Assembly (NCBI GenBank): GCA_041650035.1
Contig: JBAZLY010000001.1
Span: 37,995 to 101,994, forward strand
Origin: JAQUQI01 sp041650035
GTDB taxonomy: Bacteria; Omnitrophota; Gorgyraeia; JABMRG01
Reading direction: 5' to 3'
Length of the DNA: 64,000 bases
The notes under the pieces are model-generated. The model did not search any database and was not told the origin of the DNA. It was given only the letters and a program-made list of their open reading frames with translations. This document shows, piece after piece, positions 1 through 8,181 of the stretch. Position 1 is the stretch's first letter; each line of letters starts with the position of its first letter. The position numbers and the translations under genes are program-made.

Positions 1-1
1 G

Positions 2-94
2 CTCTATTTCAACGCGGGTTTAAGCCACTATCTTAAAAATTCCTGCAGGGATGAAGCCCTGGTCATATGCGTTATCACCCCACCGGCGTTATAG
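2..94 (+). CDS. C-terminal end of an unidentified upstream gene (partial)
   Basis: One plus-strand frame is open from the window edge to a TAG at 92-94 and encodes about 30 residues, including a stretch that loosely resembles a helical repeat (NAGLSHYLKN). The stop lies inside the AGGAG ribosome-binding site of the response regulator that follows, the spacing expected for an operon neighbour. Too little is visible to name a family, and chance openness over 90 bases cannot be excluded. Confidence 0.3.
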   Translation, partial: LYFNAGLSHYLKNSCRDEALVICVITPPAL

Positions 95-104
95 GAGACG
101 TATC

Positions 105-464
105 ATGAAGAAAAAAATCTTAGTATGTGACGATGAAAAAGGGGTCCGTGAATCTCTGAAATTGATACTATGCGGAAAATACGATGTCATATTGTCCGAA
201 AACGGATCGCAGGCTATAGAGCTGATCCATGGAAATAAGGAGCTCGAATGCATACTCCTCGACATCAAAATGCCCGCGCCAAACGGTATTGAACTGTTGA
301 AATATTTCAAAAAATGCGGCATACGGATCCCGGTCATTGTGGTAACAGGCTACCAAAGCGTCGAGACTGCCGCTGAATCCTTAAACAACGGAGCGATCAG
401 CTATATTACCAAACCCTTCCGTTCAGAACTTGTTTTGAACGCGCTGGAAAAAGCCGTCACCTAA
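105..464 (+). CDS. Single-domain (receiver-only) response regulator
   Basis: The product is a 119-residue CheY-like receiver domain with no output domain. Visible signature residues are the acidic pair D9/D10, the phospho-acceptor D53 in LLDIKMP, T81 in VVTGY and K103 in the KPF motif. The start at 105 is preferred over an in-frame ATG at 51 because AGGAG lies just upstream and the receiver fold begins immediately (MKKKILVCDD). It precedes a membrane histidine kinase by 16 bases, so the two probably form a two-component pair. Without an output domain it must act through protein contact or a phosphorelay; the target is not evident. Confidence 0.9.
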   Translation: MKKKILVCDDEKGVRESLKLILCGKYDVILSENGSQAIELIHGNKELECILLDIKMPAPNGIELLKYFKKCGIRIPVIVVTGYQSVETAAESLNNGAISYITKPFRSELVLNALEKAVT

Positions 465-480
465 CCTGCAGGCTTGCAAT

Positions 481-2055
481 ATGTTCTTCTATTACGCGAC
501 ATCCCTGCTTACAGTCATAACATCCCTTGCCTTGGGGATTTTTGTTTTCTTTAAAAATCCAGACAACAGACTTCATATATCGCTTTTCCGTATGAATATC
601 GTAGTCGCCGCTTGGAGTCTTTTTCTCTTTCTCCATTATGCCAGCAAGACATATCAGCAGGCAATTATTACATTGTATATACTGCATAGCGCCGTTATAT
701 TAATACCTGCCTGTTTTATCCATCTTGTCTGCGACCTGCTTGGCATCTCCAGCCCTGCACGCATAAGGATCCCATATATAATCTGCGGCGCTTTTATACC
801 TCTTGTATATTCTCCTTATTTCATTAACGGGGTACAACAAAAAAATATTTTCAAATACTACGCTAATGCAGGAGATATTTATATACTATGGGTCATAACC
901 TATTGCCTGATGGCTGGATACGGCGTTTACTTGATGATAAGTCACTACAAAAACTCTCCCATTATAAAAAAGATACAAATACGCTATATACTCTGCGCCT
1001 CACTTATAGGTTTTACCGGAGGGGCTACTATCTATTTTCTTTTTTATAACATACCGATACCGCCTTTTGGAGAGCATATCGTATTCCTATATCCGGTTAT
1101 ATTTTCCGTGGCCGTGCTTAAACATGACGCCCTGGAACTAAACATCGCCATAAAAAGAACCATTGTTTACTCCGTGTCAATAGCGCTTATCACCCTTGCA
1201 TACCTTATCATCGTCTTATTATCGGAACGATTTCTGCGAGATGCTATGGGATATCATTCCATAGGCATCAGTGTCGGCGCCGCTGTAGTCATAGCGCTCA
1301 TATTCAGCCCGTTGAAAAACCGGGTCGAAAAGATCATAGAAAGATTTTATATACAAAACACCTATCAAAAGATGCAAAAAGAACTTATAGAATCCGACAA
1401 GAGCAGGGCGCTGGCGCACCTGGCGGCCGGCCTTGCGCACGAGATACGCAATCCCCTGACTGCTATTAAGACATTTTGCGAATTTTTGCCTAAGAGATTT
1501 GATGATAAGCGGTTCAGGGAGGATTTCTCAAAAATAGTAACCGATGAAGCTGAAAAGATCGGCTCACTCATTGATCAGCTGCTTGAATTCGCGAAACCGT
1601 CATCGTTGAGGATATCGGACTGCGATGTAAGACAGGCACTCGATTATACCCTGAACCTGCTTTCAGCAGAAACACTAAAATCAAACATCAGGATAACAAG
1701 GGATTACGCCCAAGACGGACGCATTATACAGGCTGATACCGTTAAATTAAAGCATGTGTTTTTTAACATAATTAAGAACAGCCTTGAATCGATGAAGAAA
1801 GGCGGGACGGTCAAGATTGTGACAAGACCAGGTCATGACAAATTAAATATTGACATACAAGATAACGGCTGCGGTATAGCAGAAAAGGATCTCGGCAGGA
1901 TATTCGAACCGTTTTTTTCACGCAAGGATAATGGCACGGGACTTGGCCTGTCCGTGGCAAAAAGCATAATCCTTGAGCACAAAGGTGAAATTTATGCCAA
2001 AAGCGCTCCCGGGTCCGGAACAGTATTTACGATATCCCTGCCAATATGCACTTAA
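481..2055 (+). CDS. Membrane sensor histidine kinase with N-terminal 7TM module
   Basis: The 524-residue protein has about seven hydrophobic segments in residues 1-280, resembling the 7TM histidine kinase sensor module, followed by a short linker, a HisKA dimerisation domain with phospho-accepting H320 in the motif AHEIRNPL, and a HATPase domain with N box (FFNIIKNSLESM), G1 box (DNGCGIAE) and G2 box (GTGLGLSVAKS). It should autophosphorylate and pass phosphate to the receiver protein encoded just upstream. The signal sensed is unknown. No strong ribosome-binding site is visible, which fits translation coupled to the preceding gene. Confidence 0.88.
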   Translation: MFFYYATSLLTVITSLALGIFVFFKNPDNRLHISLFRMNIVVAAWSLFLFLHYASKTYQQAIITLYILHSAVILIPACFIHLVCDLLGISSPARIRIPYIICGAFIPLVYSPYFINGVQQKNIFKYYANAGDIYILWVITYCLMAGYGVYLMISHYKNSPIIKKIQIRYILCASLIGFTGGATIYFLFYNIPIPPFGEHIVFLYPVIFSVAVLKHDALELNIAIKRTIVYSVSIALITLAYLIIVLLSERFLRDAMGYHSIGISVGAAVVIALIFSPLKNRVEKIIERFYIQNTYQKMQKELIESDKSRALAHLAAGLAHEIRNPLTAIKTFCEFLPKRFDDKRFREDFSKIVTDEAEKIGSLIDQLLEFAKPSSLRISDCDVRQALDYTLNLLSAETLKSNIRITRDYAQDGRIIQADTVKLKHVFFNIIKNSLESMKKGGTVKIVTRPGHDKLNIDIQDNGCGIAEKDLGRIFEPFFSRKDNGTGLGLSVAKSIILEHKGEIYAKSAPGSGTVFTISLPICT

Positions 2056-2142
2056 AAATACCTAACAAAACACCCGGTAGCATTTGATCGCAGAGTTTAT
2101 CCCGGCAGCTATAAAGAGAAGATTACATAAAAACCCGCCGCC

Positions 2143-2763
2143 TTATTCAGAGGTATTAGCAAAAGGCCTGTCCTCGCCGGACAAAGCGGGTTCCGGCTGG
2201 GATTGCTGAATATATGCCGACGTTATAAGCAACGCGCCAAAAGGTACCACAAAAAGGCTTATGATAAGACCTGCAAATGGTATCTGTCCGGCTAAGCCGT
2301 TTATAACTATATAGACAATAGCCAATGCCAAATTGACCCAAAGACCATTGCCCTTTACCATTGCCCAACTTGCCTTTAAAGAATCTACCGGGCCATAGCC
2401 CTTATCAATTGCCATAAAATATGAATAAAGCCACATAGTCATAAGCAGGACGCCCGGGACAATAAAAAGCAAAAGTCCGGTGAAAACGGCAAGGCCCTGC
2501 AAAAAGAACAGCCCAAGCAAAGGCCAAAATCTGTTAAGCATCTTAAAGATATCATTAAATTCTATCTTCTTTTCCTGGCTGCGCATGGCCTTAAGGGTCA
2601 TATAACAATAACCGCCAAACAAAGGGCCAGATAGTATTAATAAGGTAAACAAGGATAATAACTGAAAGACAAGCGTTGCGAGCAAAAGCATAGGGATATT
2701 AACCTTATAGACATCAAACGCCTCTACAAAACATCTCTTTATATCAAGCTGCCTTGTCTCCAT
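2143..2763 (-). CDS. Multi-pass membrane protein of unknown function
   Basis: The 206-residue protein has four or five hydrophobic segments and a polar tail. The pattern of an amphipathic N-terminal stretch (about residues 1-20), paired membrane helices, and a cytosolic loop with the short motif SLKASWAMVKG resembles the DUF975 and glycerophosphodiesterase-membrane-domain type of integral membrane protein; this is a resemblance in layout, not a confident family call. It lies downstream of fabD, about 85 bases away, and converges with the histidine kinase. No catalytic motif is seen. Confidence 0.6.
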   Translation of the reverse strand: METRQLDIKRCFVEAFDVYKVNIPMLLLATLVFQLLSLFTLLILSGPLFGGYCYMTLKAMRSQEKKIEFNDIFKMLNRFWPLLGLFFLQGLAVFTGLLLFIVPGVLLMTMWLYSYFMAIDKGYGPVDSLKASWAMVKGNGLWVNLALAIVYIVINGLAGQIPFAGLIISLFVVPFGALLITSAYIQQSQPEPALSGEDRPFANTSE

Positions 2764-2849
2764 CCATTACCTCCTGTGTTTAAGACGGTTATTTAAACAG
2801 TACCGCGGAAATAAACCCTGCTATTGAAACACGTTATTATACACGGCTG

Positions 2850-3740
2850 TTATGCCGGCACATTATGGCAGACAAGTTCAGGGTCAATACGCCTTAATAA
2901 GCCCTTAAGCACCGTGCCCGGGCCTATCTCAAAAAAATGCTTAATACCTCGTGAGGCAATATTCCTTATCGAGTCCTCCCATCTGGTAGTAAGGCTCATT
3001 TGGTCAACAAGGTTGGCCTTTATCATATCAGGGTCATCTTGCGCAAAAGCGGTAACATTACTAATAACAGGTATCTTGGGCGGCATAAACTGTATATCCT
3101 TTAACGCCTTTTCCAGCTTGTGGCAGGCCTGTGCCATTAACGCCGAATGAAAAGGCCCGCTCACATCAAGGACAATGACCCGTTTCGCGCCTCTATCGCC
3201 TGCCAGGATAGATGCCCTATCAATAGACTCCATGGAGCCTGATACGACAATCTGCCCGGGGCAATTAAGATTTGCTATCTGGGCCTTTGATTCCTGACAT
3301 ATATCTTCAACCTGATATGTATCAAGGCCGATAATACAGGCCATTTTGCCCGGGTTATCATTGGAGGCCTCTTCCATAAACTGCCCTCTTAACCTTACTA
3401 GCTTAACGGCATCGCTAAAACACATTGTTTCCGCGCATACCAAGGCGCTGTATTCTCCAAGGCTAAGACCCAATACCGCTTGAGGCACATAATCGCAACG
3501 AGACAATAGATGAACTCGCAATGCTGCGATAGATGAAACTAAAATCGCAACCTGGCAGTTCCGGGTCCGGGTAAGTTCTTCCGCGGGGCCGTCAAAACAA
3601 AGCCGCTTAAGGTCGAAACCCAGTATCTCGTTTGCCTGGTCGAATGTCATGCGGGCTATTTCATGATTATCATAAAGCGTTTTCCCCATACCTACATACT
3701 GCGCGCCTTGCCCGGGAAACATAAAAGCAGATTCTACCAT
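2850..3740 (-). CDS. fabD: Malonyl-CoA:ACP transacylase
   Basis: FabD moves malonyl from CoA to acyl carrier protein, supplying the extender unit for fatty acid synthesis in the cytosol. The 296-residue product starts with the family hallmark MFPGQGAQYVGMGK, has the nucleophile elbow GLSLGE with S93, and the GPFHSALM region carrying the catalytic histidine. The chosen ATG at 3740 overlaps the last codons of fabH (shared ATGGTAG), implying translational coupling; a longer in-frame start at 3761 would add only non-conserved residues. It follows plsX and fabH in the usual order, but fabG and acpP do not follow. Confidence 0.95.
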   Translation of the reverse strand: MVESAFMFPGQGAQYVGMGKTLYDNHEIARMTFDQANEILGFDLKRLCFDGPAEELTRTRNCQVAILVSSIAALRVHLLSRCDYVPQAVLGLSLGEYSALVCAETMCFSDAVKLVRLRGQFMEEASNDNPGKMACIIGLDTYQVEDICQESKAQIANLNCPGQIVVSGSMESIDRASILAGDRGAKRVIVLDVSGPFHSALMAQACHKLEKALKDIQFMPPKIPVISNVTAFAQDDPDMIKANLVDQMSLTTRWEDSIRNIASRGIKHFFEIGPGTVLKGLLRRIDPELVCHNVPA

Positions 3741-4720
3741 TTTATTACAATAGACCCCCATGTGAAACCGGCGCCAAAGGCGACCAGTACAACAATATCC
3801 CCTTTCTTTATCCTTTTTTCGTCAACAGCCTCACAAAGGGCAATTATCGTTGACGCGGCCGAGACATTACCGTATTTAGCAACATTAAGATACACCTTTT
3901 CTTCGGGAAGGCCTATCCTCTGTCTCACGGAATTTATTATTCTCATATTTGCCTGGTGCGGGATAAGAAGAGATATATCCTTACAGCCCAATTTAGCCTC
4001 GCAAACTGCCCTTGTAGCGGCATCAGTCATAATCCTGACAGCGGATTTAAATACCTCGCTACCGCTCATCTTGATATAATGAAGCCTGTTCTTGACGGTA
4101 TCAATCGAAGCGGGGTTTTTCGACCCCCCTCCAGGCAGATATAAAAGGTTTGCCAGGTTCCCGTCTGATCCAAGATAGTGCGACAGTATGCCGCCTGACG
4201 AGACCGGCTGTAAGACAGCGGCCCCGGAGCCGTCTCCAAACAAGACACAGGTATTTCTATCCGTATAATCAGTAACAGAGCTTAATACCTCAACTCCTAT
4301 GACCATAGCGTTTTTGTATACACCCGAACATATAAACTGTTTCGCGGTGACCAAGCCGTAGATAAATCCTGAACATGCCGCCCCAATATCAAAACACACG
4401 GCATTCTTTGCCCCCAGTTTGGACTGGACAAAACAAGACGTGGACGGAAAAGGCATATCAGGGGTAATGGTGGCGACAATAATAAGCTCTAATTCTTCCG
4501 GTTTGATCTTTGCCCCTTCCAGGGCCTTGCGTGCGGCGCTTACCGCCAGATCGCTTGATGCCGTTCCTGGCTGGGCTATCCGTCTTTTTTTTATGCCGGT
4601 CCTTGTCGTTATCCATTCATCCGACGTGTCAACCATCTTTTCAAGATCGTGATTTGTCAAAACCTTTTTCGGCACGCACATGCCAATACCTGTAATTCCG
4701 ACCGGTCTATTCGTTCTCAT
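3734..4720 (-). CDS. fabH: Beta-ketoacyl-ACP synthase III
   Basis: FabH condenses an acyl-CoA starter with malonyl-ACP, the first step of type II fatty acid synthesis. The 328-residue protein has the complete Cys-His-Asn triad: C116 in GAACSGF, H255 in IPHQANMR and N285 in YGNVSAAS. The N-terminal motif GIGMCVP and DTSDEWI stretch are typical of the family. It lies 20 bases after plsX and overlaps fabD, so the three are probably one transcript linking phospholipid and fatty acid synthesis. Confidence 0.97.
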   Translation of the reverse strand: MRTNRPVGITGIGMCVPKKVLTNHDLEKMVDTSDEWITTRTGIKKRRIAQPGTASSDLAVSAARKALEGAKIKPEELELIIVATITPDMPFPSTSCFVQSKLGAKNAVCFDIGAACSGFIYGLVTAKQFICSGVYKNAMVIGVEVLSSVTDYTDRNTCVLFGDGSGAAVLQPVSSGGILSHYLGSDGNLANLLYLPGGGSKNPASIDTVKNRLHYIKMSGSEVFKSAVRIMTDAATRAVCEAKLGCKDISLLIPHQANMRIINSVRQRIGLPEEKVYLNVAKYGNVSAASTIIALCEAVDEKRIKKGDIVVLVAFGAGFTWGSIVIKW

Positions 4721-4740
4721 TTAGGGCAATTCCCTTCCTG

Positions 4741-5727
4741 CTAAGCTATAGCATCAACAATATGCTGATTAACCTCAAGTTTGACAAATTCCGCGGCCTC
4801 TCTTATAGCGTTCTTTATAGCCTTGGCGGATGAGCCTCCATGACATATGATACATACCCCGTTAACACCTAATAGCGGAGCTCCTCCATATTCGGAATAA
4901 TCTATCTCTTTTTTTAATGCCCTGAAAGCGGGCAAGCTGAGAAGGGCCCCTATCTGGGTTAAGAAACCCTGTTTCAGTTTCCTTTTAAGAAAAACCGTCA
5001 GTGTGTGGGCCAATGACTCCGATACCTTGAGTACCACATTTCCAACAAACCCATCACAAACGATAACGTCATAATCGCCTGTATATATATCGCCGCCCTC
5101 CACGTTTCCTGTGAATTTTATGCCGCTGGCATTAAGCAGCCTGCGCGTCTCTTTTATGAAATCCGTCCCCTTTGCCTCCTCTTCCCCTACATTAAGCAAA
5201 CCTATCTTTGCCGTTTTTTTGCCGAACAGGTATTTTTGTAAAACATCCCCCATAACAGCATATTGCAGCAGGTGTTCGGGCTTGGGATTAATATTGGCCC
5301 CGACATCAATAAGCACGCAGAGGTCTTTCAGCGTGGGGTATATAAGGCCTATACCCGGCCTTTGCACCCCGCTTAAAAGGCCCATCTTTAAAGCCACGGC
5401 ACATACAACCGCGCCTGTATTGCCCGCTGATACAAAGGCATCAACCTTACCATCGCGCATTAGCCTGGCGCTGACATTTATAGAAGAATCTCTTTTTTTC
5501 CGAACGCTCAAGGCCGCCGGTTCATCCATGCCAATAGCCTCCGAGGCATGGCAAACCGATATGGAGCGGGGTGTGCGGGCGCCTCTTTTAAAAAGCTCCT
5601 GCTGTATCGTTTCATTATCACCGACAAGGACTATATCATATCCAAATTCCCTGCTGGCAAGCAGGGCGCCTTCTATCACAACGCTGGGCGCATTATCCCC
5701 ACCCATGGCATCTACGGCAATACGCAT
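4741..5727 (-). CDS. plsX: Phosphate acyltransferase PlsX
   Basis: PlsX converts acyl-ACP to acyl-phosphate, the donor used by PlsY to start phospholipid synthesis. The 328-residue protein begins with the family signature AVDAMGGDNAP and carries conserved glycine-rich segments such as SAGNTGA and GFVGNVVLK. A GAGGAG ribosome-binding site precedes the ATG. It follows rpmF by 17 bases; an rpmF-plsX-fabH-fabD arrangement is widespread in bacteria. Confidence 0.96.
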   Translation of the reverse strand: MRIAVDAMGGDNAPSVVIEGALLASREFGYDIVLVGDNETIQQELFKRGARTPRSISVCHASEAIGMDEPAALSVRKKRDSSINVSARLMRDGKVDAFVSAGNTGAVVCAVALKMGLLSGVQRPGIGLIYPTLKDLCVLIDVGANINPKPEHLLQYAVMGDVLQKYLFGKKTAKIGLLNVGEEEAKGTDFIKETRRLLNASGIKFTGNVEGGDIYTGDYDVIVCDGFVGNVVLKVSESLAHTLTVFLKRKLKQGFLTQIGALLSLPAFRALKKEIDYSEYGGAPLLGVNGVCIICHGGSSAKAIKNAIREAAEFVKLEVNQHIVDAIA

Positions 5728-5744
5728 AGGATACCGTCTCCTCT

Positions 5745-5945
5745 TCAGGCCTTATGTTTCTTGGTTTTTTCTTTCCTTACAACTACCTGCCTGCCCTTGT
5801 AGTAACCGCATTTCGCGCACACCCTATGCGGCATAACGATACTACCACAATTAGGGCATTTGGCAAGAGATGGGTCAAGCAGTTTATAATGAGTGCGTCT
5901 TTTCCTTCCCCTTGCTTTTGAATGTCTCCTTTTTGGTAATCCCAT
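5745..5945 (-). CDS. rpmF: Ribosomal protein bL32
   Basis: This 66-residue basic protein of the large ribosomal subunit has the PKRRHSKARGRKRR N-terminus and a four-cysteine zinc ribbon (C30, C33, C43, C46). The zinc-binding (C+) form is therefore present. TGGAGG stands 7 bases before the ATG. Confidence 0.96.
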   Translation of the reverse strand: MGLPKRRHSKARGRKRRTHYKLLDPSLAKCPNCGSIVMPHRVCAKCGYYKGRQVVVRKEKTKKHKA

Positions 5946-6030
5946 TTTAAGCCTCCAATTTTATCAAACACTATTTTACCCGGCATAAATTAATACTGCC
6001 CGGGGACAAACTCAATATTACCTCAAGAGA

Positions 6031-6252
6031 TCAAAACTTGATTTCCAAGATCTTTTTCCTGCTGTTAAATCCCGATATTATGCGAATATCTGACCTGCGC
6101 GCGTTAAAATATCCGGCAATAACCTTTAACAATGATTCATTGGCTTTGCCGTCCACCGGCGCGGCCTTCAGATATACCTTATACTCATCTCCGGGACCCT
6201 GTTTGACCTCATCCCTCGAGGACCTTGGCTGGACCTTTACACGGACGTTCAT
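6031..6252 (-). CDS. YggU/DUF167 family protein
   Basis: The 73-residue protein matches the small DUF167 (YggU) family: an N-terminal strand rich in V/K (MNVRVKVQPRSSRDEV), the central APVDGKAN motif and the ISGFNSRKK motif. Its biochemical role is not established. The ATG overlaps the stop of the YggT gene (ATGA), and the two families are commonly neighbours beside yggS and proC, as here. Confidence 0.88.
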   Translation of the reverse strand: MNVRVKVQPRSSRDEVKQGPGDEYKVYLKAAPVDGKANESLLKVIAGYFNARRSDIRIISGFNSRKKILEIKF

Positions 6253-6548
6253 TTAAGCCTTTGGGCCAGGTCCATCAGCGTATGCACTAAAAAACTCTGA
6301 ATAAAAATTAAACACAGTATAGCGATAATAGGCGAAACATCAATCGCCCAAAACTGCATCTTCAACCCTCTTCTGATGGGGCTTAAAAGGGGTTCTGTGG
6401 CACGCTGTAAGAATTGAACTATAGGGTTAAAAGGGTCTGGGTTAACCCAGCTTATAAGCGCCTTGATTATTATCATCCAATAGAGTAATGTGATGACGAT
6501 ATCAAGCACCTTTGCTATACTCATGATAAAATTGCTCAAAACAAACAT
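6249..6548 (-). CDS. YggT family membrane protein (YlmG-like)
   Basis: The 99-residue protein has two membrane segments separated by the signature of the YggT/YlmG family, SWVNPDPFNPIVQFL followed by TEPLLSPIRR. The family is linked to membrane organisation and, in Gram-positives and plastids, to division or nucleoid distribution, but without defined chemistry. The start at 6548 is chosen because GGAGG precedes it by 7-8 bases; an upstream in-frame ATG lies inside that ribosome-binding site. Confidence 0.9.
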   Translation of the reverse strand: MFVLSNFIMSIAKVLDIVITLLYWMIIIKALISWVNPDPFNPIVQFLQRATEPLLSPIRRGLKMQFWAIDVSPIIAILCLIFIQSFLVHTLMDLAQRLK

Positions 6549-6603
6549 GCAGCATACCTCCATTTTTACAGCCGGGCAATACAACTTTTTTATAAACGCC
6601 GGT

Positions 6604-7395
6604 TCAGGCCAATTGCCTTGACCTGTCGAAGGCAGCCTTCACAGCCTCCCGGACAATAGCCTCAAAACCTCGTTTTTTAAAGACCTTCAATGCCGCCTCT
6701 GTCGTGCCGCCTTTTGAGGCTACATCCTGCTTGAGAAAAACCGGGTATTTGTTCAGGCTGTACTGCAAAAAACTGGCACCAAATATTGTCTGCGTCACAA
6801 GCCTGAATGCCAAATCTTTTTTTATGCCTAAGGAAACCGCTGACTTGGCCATAGCCTCCATCAGCAAGAAAAGGTACGCAGGCCCGCTGCCTGACACAGC
6901 CGTCACGGCGTCCATATGCCTCTCATCCAATACAACCGTCTTGCCAATACTGTTAAATATTAATTCCGTGTTACGCTTATCCTGTCTGGTGACGGCATTG
7001 CTGTAAGATAAAGCCGTCATCGCGCAATGGGCAAGTGCTGGCATATTCGGCATAGCCCTGACAATCTTCCTGACCCGGGTCTTTTTTTTAATAAAATTTA
7101 TCCTTTTGCCCGCTACTATGGATATCAGGAGCCTGCCCTGTAAGGCATCCGCCATATCCTCAAGAACCGGACCCATATCCTGGGGTTTAACCGATATTAT
7201 AACAATATCGCTTTTTTGACAAGCGTCTGTATTAGAGCGTGAAACCCAAACACCATATTCAGAACCCAGATATTTTAATCTGGTCGCGTCTTTATCAGCG
7301 ATAAAAATACGCGTCTTACCCGGGTACTTTTTGAGCGTCAGCCCCCTTAATATGGCCTCGCCCATTTTGCCGCATCCTATGATCGATATCCTCAA
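6604..7395 (-). CDS. proC: Pyrroline-5-carboxylate reductase
   Basis: ProC reduces 1-pyrroline-5-carboxylate to proline with NAD(P)H, the last step of proline synthesis. The 263-residue protein has an N-terminal Rossmann motif (IGCGKMGEAI), the VRAMPNMPA segment and the C-terminal dimerisation signature beginning SGSGPAYLF. Translation probably starts at a TTG (7395) that follows GAGG by 8 bases. It lies 10 bases after yggS, the order seen in many genomes. Confidence 0.95.
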   Translation of the reverse strand: MRISIIGCGKMGEAILRGLTLKKYPGKTRIFIADKDATRLKYLGSEYGVWVSRSNTDACQKSDIVIISVKPQDMGPVLEDMADALQGRLLISIVAGKRINFIKKKTRVRKIVRAMPNMPALAHCAMTALSYSNAVTRQDKRNTELIFNSIGKTVVLDERHMDAVTAVSGSGPAYLFLLMEAMAKSAVSLGIKKDLAFRLVTQTIFGASFLQYSLNKYPVFLKQDVASKGGTTEAALKVFKKRGFEAIVREAVKAAFDRSRQLA

Positions 7396-7405
7396 TCGCT
7401 TATCC

Positions 7406-8095
7406 TCAATTCACTTGACTATTGAATATGGCTGAACCTATCCTGACGATCGTCGCGCCTTCTTCAACGGCTATTTCAAAGTCCTGCGTCATCCCCATAG
7501 AAAGCTCTTTGATATTGCGGTAACCGGCAGAGACGATACTATCCCTCAACAAGCGCAAGTTGTTGAAATACGGTCTAACATCTTCTCTATTCTTGACTAT
7601 AGGAGCTATTGTCATAAGACCTATCAGATTAATATTAGGAAAAGACGACGTTTGTTTCACGAATCCACAAACATCACCGGGGGCAATACCGTATTTAGAA
7701 ATTTCACCTGATATATTAACTTCGATTAAACAATCAATGCGCTTACCTGACAGATATGCCTGTTTATCTATCTCGCGGGCAAGATTAATACTGTCAAGGG
7801 AATGTATGACATCAAACATACTAAGGCACAGGGCTGTTTTATTTGTCTGAAGATGGCCTATCATGTGCCATTTAACAGCCTTGGCCGCCTGGCCAAGAAG
7901 ATTATATTTAAAAATAGCATCCTTGACCCTGTTTTCCCCAATATCCGAAACCCCTGATACCAAAACATCGTGAAGCTGCTTAATGGTGGCTGTCTTAGTT
8001 ACAGGCATCAACCGGATATCTGCCGGATCGCGGCCCGCCTTTTTGGCCGCATTCTCTATTCTTTCCTTAACCAGGGCAAGGTTTCTGATAACCAT
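7406..8095 (-). CDS. PLP homeostasis protein (YggS/PLPBP family)
   Basis: This 229-residue protein is a single-domain TIM-barrel pyridoxal phosphate binding protein of the YggS/YlmE family, which helps control PLP and amino acid pools. K34 in LMPVTKT is the PLP lysine; IGENRVKDA and HMIGHLQTNK are family motifs, as is the C-terminal LSMGMTQDFEIAVEEG. There is no Shine-Dalgarno sequence; instead a promoter-like element ends 7 bases before the ATG (see 8103-8131), suggesting a leaderless transcript that also covers proC, yggT and yggU. Confidence 0.93.
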   Translation of the reverse strand: MVIRNLALVKERIENAAKKAGRDPADIRLMPVTKTATIKQLHDVLVSGVSDIGENRVKDAIFKYNLLGQAAKAVKWHMIGHLQTNKTALCLSMFDVIHSLDSINLAREIDKQAYLSGKRIDCLIEVNISGEISKYGIAPGDVCGFVKQTSSFPNINLIGLMTIAPIVKNREDVRPYFNNLRLLRDSIVSAGYRNIKELSMGMTQDFEIAVEEGATIVRIGSAIFNSQVN

Positions 8096-8102
8096 TTGGC
8101 AT

Positions 8103-8131
8103 ACTTTAACATAATATAATATTCAAGTCAA
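8103..8131 (-). promoter_or_regulatory. Promoter of the yggS-proC unit
   Basis: On the minus strand a -35 element TTGACT (8126-8131) and a -10 element TAAAGT (8103-8108) are separated by exactly 17 bases. The -10 element ends 7 bases before the yggS ATG, so transcription would begin at or next to the A of the start codon. Matches and spacing are seen; activity is inferred. Confidence 0.6.
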
Positions 8132-8181
8132 TAATTTTATAGCTTTTCACGGCGGCTTAGCAAACCCAAATATAAAGGTTT

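Noticed and set aside
4419..4695. Overlapping plus-strand frames opposite fabH
   Set aside because: They lie wholly within fabH coding sequence and encode no recognisable protein.
5111..5836. 241-codon plus-strand frame opposite plsX and rpmF
   Set aside because: It is antisense to clear plsX and rpmF coding sequence, has no family motif and no ribosome-binding site; a shadow of the real genes.
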